Both the position numbers and the translations under genes were made by a program. From Chelydra serpentina (Eukaryota; Chordata; Testudines; Chelydridae): 64,000 bases of DNA. Of this stretch, positions 1-10,166 are shown piece by piece. The DNA lies in assembly GCA_037349315.1 (NCBI GenBank), contig JBAIAC010000035.1, positions 9,562,501-9,626,500 on the forward strand, given 5' to 3'. Positions within the stretch are counted from its first letter, which is position 1. Each line of letters starts with the position of its first letter. The notes beneath the pieces are model-generated. The model made no database searches. It was not told the origin of the DNA and saw only the letters and a list, made by a program, of their open reading frames with translations.

Positions 1-323
1 ACACACATTTATCTGAGTAGAACATCGACATTTCAGTTGGAAGTGATTTTTCCCGTCCTATAGAGTCTTTCTACTCAAGTATGTCGACTGATGTGTCATT
101 GTCAGATGGAGGCTCCAGAGTGAACTTTGATTTGACTACAAAGTTCTAGCAGTGTTGAGCAGTGTTTGCTAGGGCAGATGACCAAGTGTACTCTCAACAG
201 CACCCAAAGCAGCATGTTGTCCCCCTGAAGGGGTTGAAGCCATCTGCAATAGGATATCCCTGACTTCCTGATTGACAGTACTGCTAGCACTACGTGTACC
301 ACCATCTCTTTCATATTCTAGAC
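1..323. other. Unique intergenic DNA, no feature seen
   Basis: No recognisable repeat, RNA gene or convincing coding exon. The open frames here are short and have no domain signature. The last 8 bases (316-323, TTCTAGAC) are the left target duplication of the adjacent hAT element. Confidence 0.5.
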
Positions 324-624
324 CAGGGGTCTCAAACACGCGGCCCGCGGGCCACATAGTTATTTCCTGCAGCCCGCCATAGGCGCCGACTCCACTGGCA
401 GCCAAGCTCCAAACATTACTGAGTGTTTATATTTTATTAAAACTCCTCTTTGCATTACAGTTTTTAAAAAGTTAATACGTTGACTTTTAATAGAATACTA
501 TATTACTCTTCATTTTTGACTATACTTTTGTATCATTGTTTGAAAAGGTTTCCGTGATGCGGCCCTCGGGCCAATTTACTAGTTCTCATGTGGCCCTCGT
601 GGTAATTTGAGTTTGAGATCCCGG
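324..624. mobile_element. Non-autonomous hAT element (301 bp)
   Basis: The left end begins CAGGGGTCTCAAACACGCGG and the right end finishes GTTTGAGATCCCGG, so the ends are inverted copies of one another (CAGGGGTCTCAAAC type, with changes at the extreme right end). Flanking 8-mers are TTCTAGAC (316-323) and ATCTAGAT (625-632), matching at 6 of 8 positions around a central TCTAGA, the classical hAT target. The interior has GCGGCCC/GGGCC motifs near both ends and an AT-rich middle. There is no transposase frame. It was presumably mobilised by a hAT source elsewhere; the decayed ends suggest it is old. Confidence 0.82.
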
Positions 625-1094
625 ATCTAGATCGTTACTAACGCCATTAGAGTTTCACAGAAGGGCAGTGTCATCCCACCACATACATTAGTGCACTCCT
701 CCTACCAAGTCCTTCCATCAGGACCGCATCATTGTACGGCTACACAAGTTTTCACCATCCACCCTCTGTGACATGTTCTTGAAATAATGAGGACGGAGTA
801 AAGGTGAATATCGGTCAGACTGATTTTCTTATGTGGTTGGATTTTTGTCTCCTGTCAACTAAATGTTCAGTCTTCCTCTTGCTTTTGATCACACTTGCTG
901 CTGGTTTTGCATAAACAAGAACGAATAATGGCCATACACCAAGTTTTCCTCTAATTAGAATACTAAATATATTGTTTTAAGGCTGGGAGGGAAAAGTAAG
1001 ACCTTGTAGTTAAAAGAAATCAAGGGTAAATTAAAATAGATCATATTTCTTTAATGAATTTTAAATCCTACTAGAGTTCAAGTTGCAGTGCTAA
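625..1094. other. Unique intergenic DNA, no feature seen
   Basis: AT-leaning sequence between a hAT element and a MIR. No open frame of note and no repeat that I recognise. Confidence 0.45.
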
Positions 1095-1097
1095 GAA

Positions 1098-1330
1098 GGA
1101 GGATGTTCCTGTGGTTAAATCACTGGACTGGGACTAAGGAGAGCTGGATTCAGTTCCTGACTCTGCTACAGATTCCTGTGTGGATTTAAGGCAAACCAGG
1201 GGTTAATCTGTCTCACAGTTCTTCATCTAGAATATGGGAATGATAATAAAAAATACCCCCTATCTCCCAGGGGTGCTGCAAACATAAATTCATGGTTGCT
1301 TATGAGGATTCTGGCACTACTGTGACGGAA
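1098..1330 (+). repeat. MIR-type tRNA-derived SINE (CORE-SINE)
   Basis: The order of motifs follows the MIR consensus: GTGGTTAAATCACTGGACT, then an AGCTGGATTCAGTTCCTGACT box-B-like stretch, CTCTGCTACAGATTCCTGTG, and the core TTCATCTAGAATATGGGAAT followed by GATAATAA. It is diverged, as expected for a family that stopped moving long ago. Ends are approximate. Confidence 0.75.
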
Positions 1331-1481
1331 GACCTTACATGTATATAGATAGATAACACTATGAATCATGGGGAAACTATCTGTGTTTACTTGTGCCAAA
1401 AAGCTTCTGTATAGGTATTGGTTTACATCCCTGCACATGTTTTTGAGGATTGTCAAAGTGAAACGGTGTATGTGTCTTCTG

Positions 1482-1504
1482 ACACACACACACACACACG
1501 CACA
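1482..1504. repeat. (CA)n microsatellite
   Basis: About ten CA units, with a single CG step near the end. Likely polymorphic. Confidence 0.9.
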
Positions 1505-1594
1505 GAGCAGTAAGAGACAGAGGAATTTATCCCTATGTTTCGCACAGATGATGTCTGCTTGTGAAAAATAACCCATTCGTAGGATAATCTATTG

Positions 1595-1797
1595 CAGGGG
1601 TAGTCAATTATTTTTTGTCAAGGTCCAAATTTCTTGGTCAAGGTGTGGCCAGGGTCCAGACTCCAGAGAAAATAAAAGAATAATAAATAAAAAATAAAAA
1701 TAAAAACAAGTAATACATAAATAAAAAGATTTTGGGGTGCATTCAAAAGCATCTGACAGTCCACATTTGCCCCGCGGACCGCCTAGTCACCACCCCG
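1595..1797. mobile_element. Non-autonomous hAT element (203 bp)
   Basis: Left end CAGGGGTAGTCAATTATTTT; right end, read inverted, is CGGGGTGGTGACTAGGC, so the ends share the pattern CnGGGGTnGTnA. Flanking 8-mers ATCTATTG (1587-1594) and ATCTATCG (1798-1805) agree at 7 of 8. The middle is A-rich (AATAAA runs around 1670-1725) and the right part contains CCCCGCGGACCGCC. There is no coding capacity. Confidence 0.82.
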
Positions 1798-1805
1798 ATC
1801 TATCG

Positions 1806-2727
1806 TGAGCCTCTAATTGTAAGCAGAATAGATTTGTAATTTTAAAAACATAATATCTATATCTAGTCTATCTTGCACTGTCTTCCTTGACTGAGATGAT
1901 AATACTGAAAAGCATTGTTATGCATTGGGGGCGGGGTTAGGAGGAGAAACACTGCATTCTATAGGCTGGCTGTATCCCACATGACTATGGCAAACACGCA
2001 ACTGTGGAACTTTCTGCATGTGTGTAGTCCGACTGAGCTCAGGAAACAAGACAGGGTGGCCACGTGGGGAAGAGAAAGCAAAGAGAATTGCTTAGCCTTG
2101 TGCAGTGGGACTGCTCAAATGCATAAAGTTACACAGTGCAAGTGTTGGCCGGACGGGGCCATAGTCATGTCTTATAAATCCAGATCGTAGCGTTCCCATC
2201 TCTCACATCTTCCAGGGCCTGACTCTGCCATGGGGTCAGCTGCACAGGATCTAACACCACCATGGAACTCCGCAGACTTTGCTGGAACTCCACACAGGTG
2301 TGAGAATCCATTCACACAGCTCTCAGAGTATCGGGATCAGGGCTCGGAGGAGTAGTTCTAGCCAGTGCAATCAAAGCTGCAGTAAGGAAACGCCCTTTTT
2401 ATTCATGTTCACCAATGCTGTTTTTATGACTCATAGAAACCACACCTCATAAAAGAGAGAAACATGGCAAGATCTGGATATTTATGAGAGGGAGTCGCAG
2501 TCTTCAGAGAGCAACAGGCTATGATCTGCTCTGTTCAGCTGCTCAAACTCGATGGCACAGAGAACATGTAGTAGCAGTTGTGATTTCAACCAGTGGATCA
2601 GGTGTAGAGGGGTTGTGCAATCTTCACTGTTAATATTTTAAAGGAAGAGTGGTTTGGGTTTGTCCCTTTTACTCTCCACTGCTGAATCAAAAATGCATCT
2701 GTCTGGTTCCAAGTGGGCAGGATTTGG
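1806..2727. other. Unique intergenic DNA, no feature seen
   Basis: Mixed composition. Open frames up to about 100 codons carry no domain signature and most are low in complexity. No repeat family recognised. Confidence 0.4.
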
Positions 2728-2735
2728 AGCAGGTC

Positions 2736-2939
2736 CAGGGCCGGCTCTAGCTTTTTTGCCACCTCAAGCAGAAGAGAGGAAAAAAAAAAGCCGCGGCCGG
2801 AGCTGCCGCCGAAGCAAAAAAAAACAAAACAAAAAATGGCCCTTGAAATGTGCCGCCCCAGGAATGGCCGGAATGCCGCCCCTTCACATGTGCCGCCCCA
2901 AGCACCTGCTTCCTTTGCTGGTGCCCGAAGCTGGCCCTG
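2736..2939. mobile_element. Non-autonomous hAT, GC-rich family A, copy 1 (204 bp)
   Basis: Left end CAGGGCCGGCTCTAGC followed by TTTTTTGCC; right end GCTGGCCCTG. The ends are inverted copies (CAGGGCCGGCT / CAGGGCCAGCT). Perfect 8-bp target duplication AGCAGGTC at 2728-2735 and 2940-2947. The interior has an A-rich tract (about 2780-2835) and repeated TGCCGCCCC motifs. The same family recurs at 16639, 24092 and 56934. Overlapping open frames here are by-products of the GC-rich transposon and not genes. Confidence 0.9.
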
Positions 2940-2947
2940 AGCAGGTC

Positions 2948-5360
2948 TGTGTTAGAAAGGTAGATTGTGAGTGAGAGGAACCATCAGGATTTCTCACCCA
3001 CTCTCCAGGAGCCAGGACAAACCAATGAGCTCCTTTCCAGAAATGGGGAGATACCCTCATGCCCAGACAATGCACAGAGCTAAGGCCTCCATCCAACAGC
3101 TGGGCCCAAACAGCATCCACCCTTTGTCTAGACCTTGCTTTCAAGGCAGGGTGGGTTCCAGATCCATTCTTTGGGCAATAGGATAGGGTAAGCCAGGATT
3201 CTCAACTACAGCCCAGTTGTTCGGCTTCCCTCCCTTCCAAGTGTCATCTGTCACCACTTCTTACCCTCTCTTCTTACCCCCTCTCTCCTATCATTACTCT
3301 CAATCTCCCTTCTTTGCCCTGGAATTTCCCAGAGCAGGGAATGTGAAGACAGACAGGTGTGTGCCAGGCAAATGATCAACTGCAGGTCAGCAGAAGCTCT
3401 CCCATTAAACTAAGATATTTCAGACCCCTCAGCCCCTCTCCAGCCCTTCCCAAAAGTCATCTATTTTGCGGTGTGTACACAAAACATAAGGAGTTTCCTG
3501 CGTGTCCCCCTTTCAGCCACGACACTTCAAATTATTCTGCCTCCGAATATCCCATCTGGCTGTTAGAAACGAACTCCCCCCTCCCCTCCTGGTCATTTCT
3601 GCCTCCCTCCCCCTTTCTCTAGTCTCCAGCCCATGTGTAAAAGTAGCAGGGGGGCCTTTATTAAAGCCAAAGCCCCTCGGCAGCGGCTTTCCAGCCAAAC
3701 TGCTCTTGTATTACTTTTTGATGAGTTTTCAATTTAGGCCTTTGCAGACAAGGGGAAGAAGGCGACTTGAGAGACAGAGGGGGGAAAAATGCAACAGATG
3801 GGGCCGATTGTGCTCTCTAGGCAAATTAAGGAAGACATCTGTAGCTCCCAAATACTGGTGGTCTAAAGCAATTAGTCCCCTGTGAAAAGGGGCCTCTCTG
3901 AGCCTCCTCCAGCCAATCCCAGCGCAGGCAGTGCTCACGTTACAATGGCCTTGACCACAATTCACTGAGCCAAAAAAAAAAAAAAGAAGAGAAAGATTAA
4001 GTCAGGAGGAGCTGTGGGGCAAGGCTGGAGTTGCTAGGCTTAACAGGGAAGGCTACTTAAGTTTCTGTCTACCCTTTGAGCAAAACACAGTTTTTTCCAG
4101 TCGGCCAACCTATGCCTGTTTTATGTTCCGTGTCTGGAATGGACAGGGCGATTCTGCACACGTGTGCGCGCACGCACACACGTGTGTGCAGCGTATGAAC
4201 CTATTTTGCTAGAGGTCCGTAATCTGTAAATTGCTCAGGGATTTCAATTTTCCACTGACTTGTTTGGAAAATAACGAATGAAGACACAAACCCCTGTGGG
4301 TGGAATTATCCCCCAGCCCTCAACGCCCCCAGGGGGGGAAAAAAAGAAGCTGTTATATGATAAGACTCCTCTGTAAGTGATAATTATGATGATTGTTATG
4401 ATGCTGGAGTGCTGCCTTTACAATTGGAAATAGGAACTCCAGCTGGGTTAATCCGGAGGTGTGGTCCCCTTGCTTTATTCTAGCCTTCTATGTCAGGAAG
4501 GCTAAAGTGGGAAAATCAGAAAGGACTTTACCTAGGCTGGTTATGAGCCCCCACGGGCTCGTTTATTCATGCATATTTATGATCAGTAGATCTCAGCGGA
4601 AAAACAACACCCCACCAACAATGGGGAGAGCTGCTGATGGAGGTCACAGCACCTTTCAATGACACCTCATGGCTTTGTTCACCCACGCACAATGGAGTTA
4701 AGAGATAGGAAGAATAGCTCCCTGCACCGGGGCACGATCGCAATTCTCTTGCTGATTCAGAAAAGAAAATAAAGCCCCAACTAATTTGATATCTTATTGG
4801 ATTTCTCTAAACCTAAGAATGTGGCCCAGCCTGGCCATTAAGGCTTGTCAAGGGCTGATCTCTTACAAAGAGCTTTAGCCTCTGTGATACACTGACGCTT
4901 GCTCGTTTAAAAAAAAAAAACAACCTCTATTTTCGCTCTCTTTAAATTCATGCTGAGTTAACTGGCTTGGACATTAAAAAAAAATCACCCACTGAACCTT
5001 TGCCCCTTTAAATTAATTAATTTAATGTGTTTATTGTTATGGGGCCTGTCAGTATGACACCTTTAAGGGCCATCCAAAAGTCTAAACAACCCTCATTACA
5101 ACCGAGGTGGCCTTTTTTTATTAGCTGAACTCAAACCGAAGACTTTCTGAGATAATAGGATACATTTTTCCTCCACCATAATTCCGGTCTCCTGTCATGG
5201 CTGAGAGTGGAGTGATGAAGTATCACGAGAAAGGCTGGTCTCACCAGTATTTCTAGCTGTGACCAGCCAGCGAAACACAGAAGAAGCCAGCCCAGGGCTC
5301 AAAGCACAGGATTCAGCTCAATTTCAAAGAAGCTGCCTACCCTTGTGACTGCTTTTCTGA
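2948..5360. promoter_or_regulatory. Repeat-poor block, candidate conserved non-coding elements
   Basis: I see no transposon here over 2.4 kb, while both flanks are full of them. The sequence is of high complexity and rich in homeodomain-like ATTA/TAAT cores, GATAAG (about 4360), AACAATGG-type SOX cores (about 4617) and a CATGCATATTTATGATC stretch (about 4568-4584). The densest parts are about 3650-3965 and 4350-5250. That pattern is typical of developmental enhancers in gene deserts. This is inference from texture only: no alignment was possible and no target gene lies in the window. Confidence 0.32.
4155..4190. other. 36-bp strictly alternating purine-pyrimidine tract (Z-DNA-prone)
   Basis: From T4155 to A4190 every base alternates pyrimidine/purine, with CG, CA and TG dinucleotides and a central GCGCGC. 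It also contains two CACGTG cores. Such tracts are the classical Z-DNA-forming sequences. It lies inside the repeat-poor candidate regulatory block. Confidence 0.8.
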
Positions 5361-5609
5361 TTACAGTTTAATCCTTTTGGGTTTTCCAAGTGCTACATAG
5401 ACTAGATATAAGTCTAGCGGACTCTGGGGACAGTAGGTCCAATTCAGCTTCCACTGAAGTAAATTGTAGGAGTCCCAGTGTCCCTATTCTTCCCGTTGGA
5501 CAGAATAAATTTAAAAATAAAGTTATTCCTGGAGGTTCCAGAGCTTCAGGGAGTAGTTCCAAAGCCAGATTTGTTAGGTGGTTTGAAGGGGTAGGTGGAG
5601 GCAGCCACA
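5361..5609. other. DNA flanking the CR1 copy, no clear feature
   Basis: No recognised element. The left, truncated end of the following CR1 is not sharply defined and may lie somewhere in 5580-5630. Confidence 0.35.
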
Positions 5610-5637
5610 GGAAACATCCTGAAAACATCCACTCAAT

Positions 5638-6261
5638 GTGCAGCAGCAGTCAAAAAAAGCAAACAGAATGTTGGGAATCATTAAGAAAGGGATAGATAAG
5701 ACAGAAAATATCATATTTCCTCTATGTAAATCCATGGTACACCCACATCTTGAATACTGCATGCAAATGTGGTCGCCCCATCTCAAAAAACATATATTGG
5801 AATTGGGAAAGGTTCAGAAAAGGGCAACAAAAATGATTAGGGGTATGGAACAGCTTCCGTATGCGGAGAGATTAATAAGATTGGGATTTTTCAGCTTGGA
5901 AAAGAGACGACTAAGGGGGGATATGATCGATGTCTATAAAATCATGACTGGTATGGGGAAAGTAAATAAGGAAGTGTTATTTATTCCTTCTCATAACACA
6001 AGAACTAGGGGCTACCAAATGAAATTAATAGGCAGCAGGTTTAAAACAAACAAAAGGAAGTATTTCTTCACACAACGCACAGTCAACCTGTGGAACTCTT
6101 TGCCAGAGGATGTTGTGAAGGCCAAGATTATAACAGGGTTAAAAAAAGAACTAGATAAGTTCATGGAGAATAGGACCATCTATGGCTATAAGTCAGGATG
6201 GGCAGGAATGGTGTCCCTAGCCTCTGTTTGCCAGAAGCTGGGAATGGGCGACAGGCAGTAG
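5638..6261 (+). pseudogene. CR1 reverse transcriptase, C-terminal fragment
   Basis: A 207-codon open frame. It matches the region after the polymerase core of CR1 ORF2 proteins: [15 protein letters not shown] at about residues 35-49, [10 protein letters not shown] at about 61-70, then a [20 protein letters not shown] stretch and [17 protein letters not shown]. In CR1 elements this protein reverse-transcribes the element RNA at a nicked target. The endonuclease and catalytic polymerase motifs are absent because the copy is 5'-truncated, so it cannot be active. The ATG at 5638 is only the first in frame and not a true start. The frame stops at 6261, six bases inside the hAT insertion; the original would have read on. 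The absence of stops suggests a fairly young CR1 copy. Confidence 0.88.
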
Positions 6262-7015
6262 CATAGCTAGGGGGGGAGCAGGGGGAGCGGCTGCTCCCCC
6301 GTGAGGAAAAGCAGCGCTAAAGTGCCGCCCGAGCCCGGCTGCGGGAGCCGGGCACAGGGGACACTTTAAAGGGCCAGCAGTTCCCTGCAGCGGCAGGAGC
6401 CACCGGCCTTTTAAAGCGCCCCCCCCCCCACCCCCAGCCTAGCTCCGGCAGTGGGGCTGGGGTGGGGGGGGCTTTAAAAGGCCGGCGGCTCCTGCCACTG
6501 TGGGGAGCCGCTGGCCCTTTAAAATGCCCCCCCGCCCAGCCTAGCTCTGGCAGCAGGGCTGGGGGGGGGCGGTGCTTTAAAAGTCCGGCGGCTCCTGCCG
6601 CTGCAGTGAGCCGCTGGCCCTATAAAGCACCCCTGCCCCCTGCCTAGCTGCGGCAGCGGGGCTAGGGGGGGCACTTTAAAAGGCCGGCGGCTCCTGCCAC
6701 TGCGGGGAGCCGCCGGCCTTTTAAAGCGCCCCCCAGCCCAGCCCAGCTCAGCTCCGGCAGCGGGGCTGGGGGCGGGGTGCTTTAAAAGGCCGGCAGCTCC
6801 TGCCGCTGCGGGGAGCTGCTGGCCCTTTAAAGCGCCCCCCCCAGCCCTGCTGCCAGAGCGGGGCTGGGGGGAGCACTTTAAAAGGCCCCGGGGCTCCGCA
6901 GCAGCTGGAGCCCCGGGCCCTTTAAAGCGCCGCTGGGTGAGTACAGGGGGAGCGGGGGGGCGCCTTTTTATAGCGCCGCCGCTCCCCCTGTGCTCTAAAC
7001 CTGGCTACGCCACTG
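6256..7015. mobile_element. Non-autonomous hAT (760 bp) with internal palindrome array
   Basis: Left end CAGTAGCATAGCTAGG and right end CCTGGCTACGCCACTG are inverted copies (13 of 16 positions). A perfect 8-bp target duplication GCGACAGG lies at 6248-6255 and 7016-7023. The host sequence is a CR1 3' region, which reads through correctly when the element is excised, so both boundaries are certain. The interior is extremely GC-rich with G and C runs and no reading frame of its own; most of it is the tandem palindrome array 6365-6926. Confidence 0.95.
6365..6926. repeat. Tandem array of six palindromic units punctuated by TTTAAA
   Basis: TTTAAA occurs at 6365, 6410, 6473, 6518, 6576, 6675, 6720, 6781, 6826, 6877 and 6921, with one mutated site TATAAA at 6621. 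Spacings alternate 45, 63, 45, 58, 45, 54, 45, 61, 45, 51, 44. Each 45-bp step is a palindrome running from TTTAAAAGGCCGGCGGCTCC to its inverse GGAGCCGCCGGCCTTTTAAA; each longer step is a second inverted repeat built from CCCCCAGCCCAGCTCCGGC and GGGGCTGGGGG. The unit is therefore about 96-108 bp, repeated six times with mild divergence. Confidence 0.9.
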
Positions 7016-7153
7016 GCGACAGGGGATGGATCACCTGATGATTACCTGTTCTGTTCATTCCCTCTGGGGCACCTGGCATTAGCCACTGTCAGAAGACAGG
7101 ATACTGGGCTAGATGGACCTTTGGTCTGACCCGGTATGGCCGTTCTTATGTTC

Positions 7154-7574
7154 TAAAGTTTCTAGAACTAAAATGCTGTTCTCATGCCAAACAACTGCCC
7201 TTACCCTGACCAGGGAACTAGGGGAGCAAGGTGAAAGGCTTATTTTCCTTGGGCAGCCAGCACTGCAAATACAGGCACCCATTTTCCTCAGCGACAATAT
7301 TTGGAGAAGGGCTGCTTCCAAAATATCTGAGGGAACGTCCCCACAGCCTTCATCCCTGATGCAGAAGAAGGCCAGACACCTGTGCTCCTACCGCTTTAGA
7401 AGATCTTCTATAGTACAACTGACATTCCGAAAAACCATGCAGCACAAAGTCTCCCTCAGCCCACCGAGGGCCTGGTCACATTCTTCCCTTCAAACCAGCT
7501 TTCCACTTCAGCAGGGCTACAGTACTTTGAACTTCAAGTCGGCTAGCCAGTGTTAGGATGCTAACAGAATTTGT
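7154..7574. other. Unique DNA between two CR1 fragments
   Basis: No recognised repeat. An open frame of 147 codons covers most of it but has no domain and no codon pattern that convinces me. Confidence 0.35.
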
Positions 7575-7803
7575 GAAATGGATACAAAGTCTCATGCTCC
7601 AGGGGTAAAACTGATCTCTAAATAGGGATTAGGATGAGACCTTCATGGGGGAACAGGTTATCCCACATCTGCCTACTGCAGGGTTTTTCACACCTTCCTC
7701 TAAAGCCTCTGGTAATGACCACCTGTTGGACACAGGGCACTGGACTAGGTGGACCATGGGTCTGATCCATTTTGGTCCCTTCTGGCCTTGGAATCTATGA
7801 AAC
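7575..7803 (+). mobile_element. CR1 LINE 3' tail fragment
   Basis: Contains the CR1 3' untranslated signature: GGGCACTGGACTAGGTGGAC, then CTGATCCATTTTGGTCCCTTC and an ending GGAATCTATGAAAC. It is a non-coding 3' fragment only. Confidence 0.75.
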
Positions 7804-8075
7804 ATAAGAATTGCCACTGTGATGATCTCATCCAACCTTCTGCATAAGGCAGGCTATAGCACATCCCTCAAAAATCTAGAACAGATCTTTTAGAACTTGG
7901 ATTTAAAAGTTCAGTGATGAAAAATCCACTATGACCCTTAGTAAATTGTTTCACTGGTTAGTTCCCCTCACTGCCAGTCTGCATTTGTCTAGTTTCAACT
8001 CCCAGCCACTGGATCGTGTTTACCTTTCTCTGCTAGACTGAAGAACAGAATATCAAATATTTGTCCCCGTGTCAT
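7804..8075 (-). mobile_element. CR1-like LINE fragment, minus strand
   Basis: The plus strand shows the reverse complement of a CR1 3' region: ATGATCTCATCCAACCTTCTG, AGTGATGAAAAATCCACTATGACCC and CCACTGGATCGTGTTTACC are familiar turtle CR1 antisense blocks. It abuts the plus-strand CR1 tail ending near 7803, so two copies sit tail to tail. Confidence 0.65.
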
Positions 8076-8687
8076 AGACAGCTTGGTTGCATCAGGCACA
8101 ATCTAGCCCTAAATGTGACATAATATACTGCACGTTAATGCATGGTCTCTGGTTATTATGTCAACTCCTATTTGCTCCTTTGAGTCCTGGTGAAAGGTTG
8201 TAAATGCAGTGGTTACAAATGGACTTACAAGAATTAAGCAATGACCACACATCCATGATAAACCTTTACCATAAAATACAACACGCACAAGAGGCCTGAT
8301 CCTCAGAGGAGCTCCAGGTCAGCATGCCTTAATTCTGGCATTCAGTGGAGCTAGTTTGGCCCTCGCACAATTTAGAGCAGCCTTATGGTGTTCCAGCAGT
8401 TGGGCATTGCCAGACTATAGCGCGTTCCAGCCACACCTCTTTTCCAACAGCCATGCACCACTCTGACCTGGGCAGCATAAAGGAAGTGCAGCTCTTTACC
8501 ACCCTTTTTGTGACTGCTTCTTAATGACCAAAGCTGAAAGCCATTTTCTCCAGACTGGCAGCTAATGCAAATTCACAATGCAGGGTATGATCTCTTTTCT
8601 CATCCAGGGAGGCACTGGGTTGTGTGGGAGAACCTTGGCTGCTGGTGGATGCATCTGCTAATTTTTTTCCGTGGGTGCTCCAGGGCT
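8076..8687. other. Unique or heavily decayed DNA
   Basis: No clear element. An octamer ATGCAAAT occurs at about 8565. Phrases such as GAGGCCTGATCCTCAGAGG resemble decayed short palindromic repeats but are too degraded to delimit. Confidence 0.3.
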
Positions 8688-8746
8688 GGATCACACTAAA
8701 TGATCACAATGATCCCTTCTGGTCTTAGAATCAATGAATCTATGAC
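8688..8746 (+). mobile_element. CR1 LINE 3' terminal scrap
   Basis: About 60 bp containing GGCTGGATCACAC, then ATGATCCCTTCTGGTCTTAG and an ATGAATCTATGA ending, the typical CR1 3' terminus. Confidence 0.65.
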
Positions 8747-9311
8747 AGGTCCCCATTTGTTTTTGTTTTTTAAACAGGGCTGGCAGGCGACACAAGAAGC
8801 AGAGCCAATGATGCAAACTAATTGTAAATAACTTTCCATTCATAGAATGTAAAAAAAAAAAAAAAGGAAAATGTTGCTCATTTTACATATAAGCACATTA
8901 TTGTACATGTAAAGGCAATCCAGTAAATGTTCCTGGGACTTTAAATCCACTGCCTTAATTTCAGAAACATAAAGTTGAATAATTACCACCTTACAATAGG
9001 TTTAGAACAGCCTAATGTTCCACACACATACTATACACTAAATTTGCCTTGGTAACAGCTATATTAATTAGCAGCTTTCTGCAATCAAATCAGTTATCTG
9101 CATGGAAATACAATGAAGGCTGTATTCATAACCTCCATAGAATAAATACCTCACTATATTATTCATGAGGAATGGTATGAATATTTCAATACACAAATTT
9201 TAGTTCCAACCAAAAACATCTCCCTTTCACAGTGGGTGATGGAGAAATCTCTCTAGGAATAACCATTAAAAGAAAAAAAACATTAAAAAAACCATTAAAT
9301 TATTTTCGTTT
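8747..9311. promoter_or_regulatory. AT-rich repeat-free block, weak candidate conserved element
   Basis: High-complexity AT-rich sequence with ATTAATTAGCAG, CAATCAAATCAG and a GCATGGAAATAC stretch around 9065-9110. No coding frame and no transposon. The motif density resembles a homeodomain-rich enhancer, but this is inference; it may be plain unique DNA. Confidence 0.2.
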
Positions 9312-9350
9312 TGCTGACACAGACTAACACGGCTACTACACTGAAACCTA
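9312..9350. repeat. Short dispersed repeat fragment
   Basis: CACAGACTAACACGGCTACT followed by ACACTGAAACCT is a phrase I recognise as recurring in turtle genomes, but I cannot name its parent element. Confidence 0.4.
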
Positions 9351-10166
9351 TCATTAAAAGAAGAAAATTCTTTTCCCTACTCTGTTTACAAAAGGAAGGA
9401 AGGAAAGAGATTTCTTAATGCATCATTCAGTTGTAATCAATTTTTTTCCAACAGTGTAAACACACACACTGTAATTGTCCTCTAGAATGTTGCTTACTCA
9501 TGTTTATGCAAGAGGCTGACTTAACTATGTTATAGATTTTATTTCCCTGGAGGCTGTGTTACAGCTTGACTGCTATCACCAGGGGTACTAATAACAGAAG
9601 ATTTCCCAAAAGATGCCCTCATCTTCAATGAATGGTCTTTCACATGGTATTGAACATACAGATAATGTGTCTGCATCACAGCCAATGAAACTAATCAGAT
9701 CATCTGAAGTTTACTTTGCTGTTTGTCTAGGCCACTATCCCATGGTTTACAATTATCTCAGTGAAAAGCCATACAGATGTCTAACTTGGCCTCATGGCTT
9801 TTTCCTTTGGAATTTCAGTTTGTGAATAACTAATTCTATTAGGAAGTTGTTTCCAGAATCACACGTGTTTCAACGTGTCTCAAAGGAGTCTGTCTCCAGC
9901 CTTCAGTCAAAACTCAAATGCCTCGTCATTGTTCAAGATATTCGTGTGATCAGAGACAGAATTATATACAAGGTGGAGGCTGACATTTCCACAGATGTCT
10001 GTGGGAGTGGATGCCCACTTCCTGTTAAAACCAACAGGAATGGGAAGTCCAAATATTTTAGATGGCTTTGAAAATCTCAGCCATAATGGCTTCTTGCAGT
10101 TTTATTGGGAACATCTGTCCCCTTACTTTGTGTTGTGTCATAACTCTCATGTGTCGAGAAATATAC
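9351..10166. other. Unique intergenic DNA, no feature seen
   Basis: AT-rich, no recognised repeat, no convincing exon. Confidence 0.4.

Larger units (their letters stand above)
5610..7153 (+). mobile_element. CR1 LINE, 5'-truncated, split by a hAT insertion
   Basis: The first part (about 5610-6255) encodes the C-terminal end of a CR1-type reverse transcriptase. The second part (7016-7153) is the 3' tail, with GATACTGGGCTAGATGGACC and the terminal TTCTTATGTTCT repeats typical of turtle CR1. The two parts join cleanly once the hAT element 6256-7015 and one copy of its duplication are removed. 5' truncation is the normal outcome of CR1 target-primed reverse transcription. Confidence 0.9.

Noticed and set aside
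5638..6261. 207-codon frame as a host gene
   Set aside because: It matches the CR1 reverse transcriptase C-terminus and lies in a 5'-truncated LINE with a CR1 tail.
6262..7010. GC-rich stretch as a CpG-island promoter
   Set aside because: It lies wholly inside a hAT element with exact duplication and is built of palindromic repeats.
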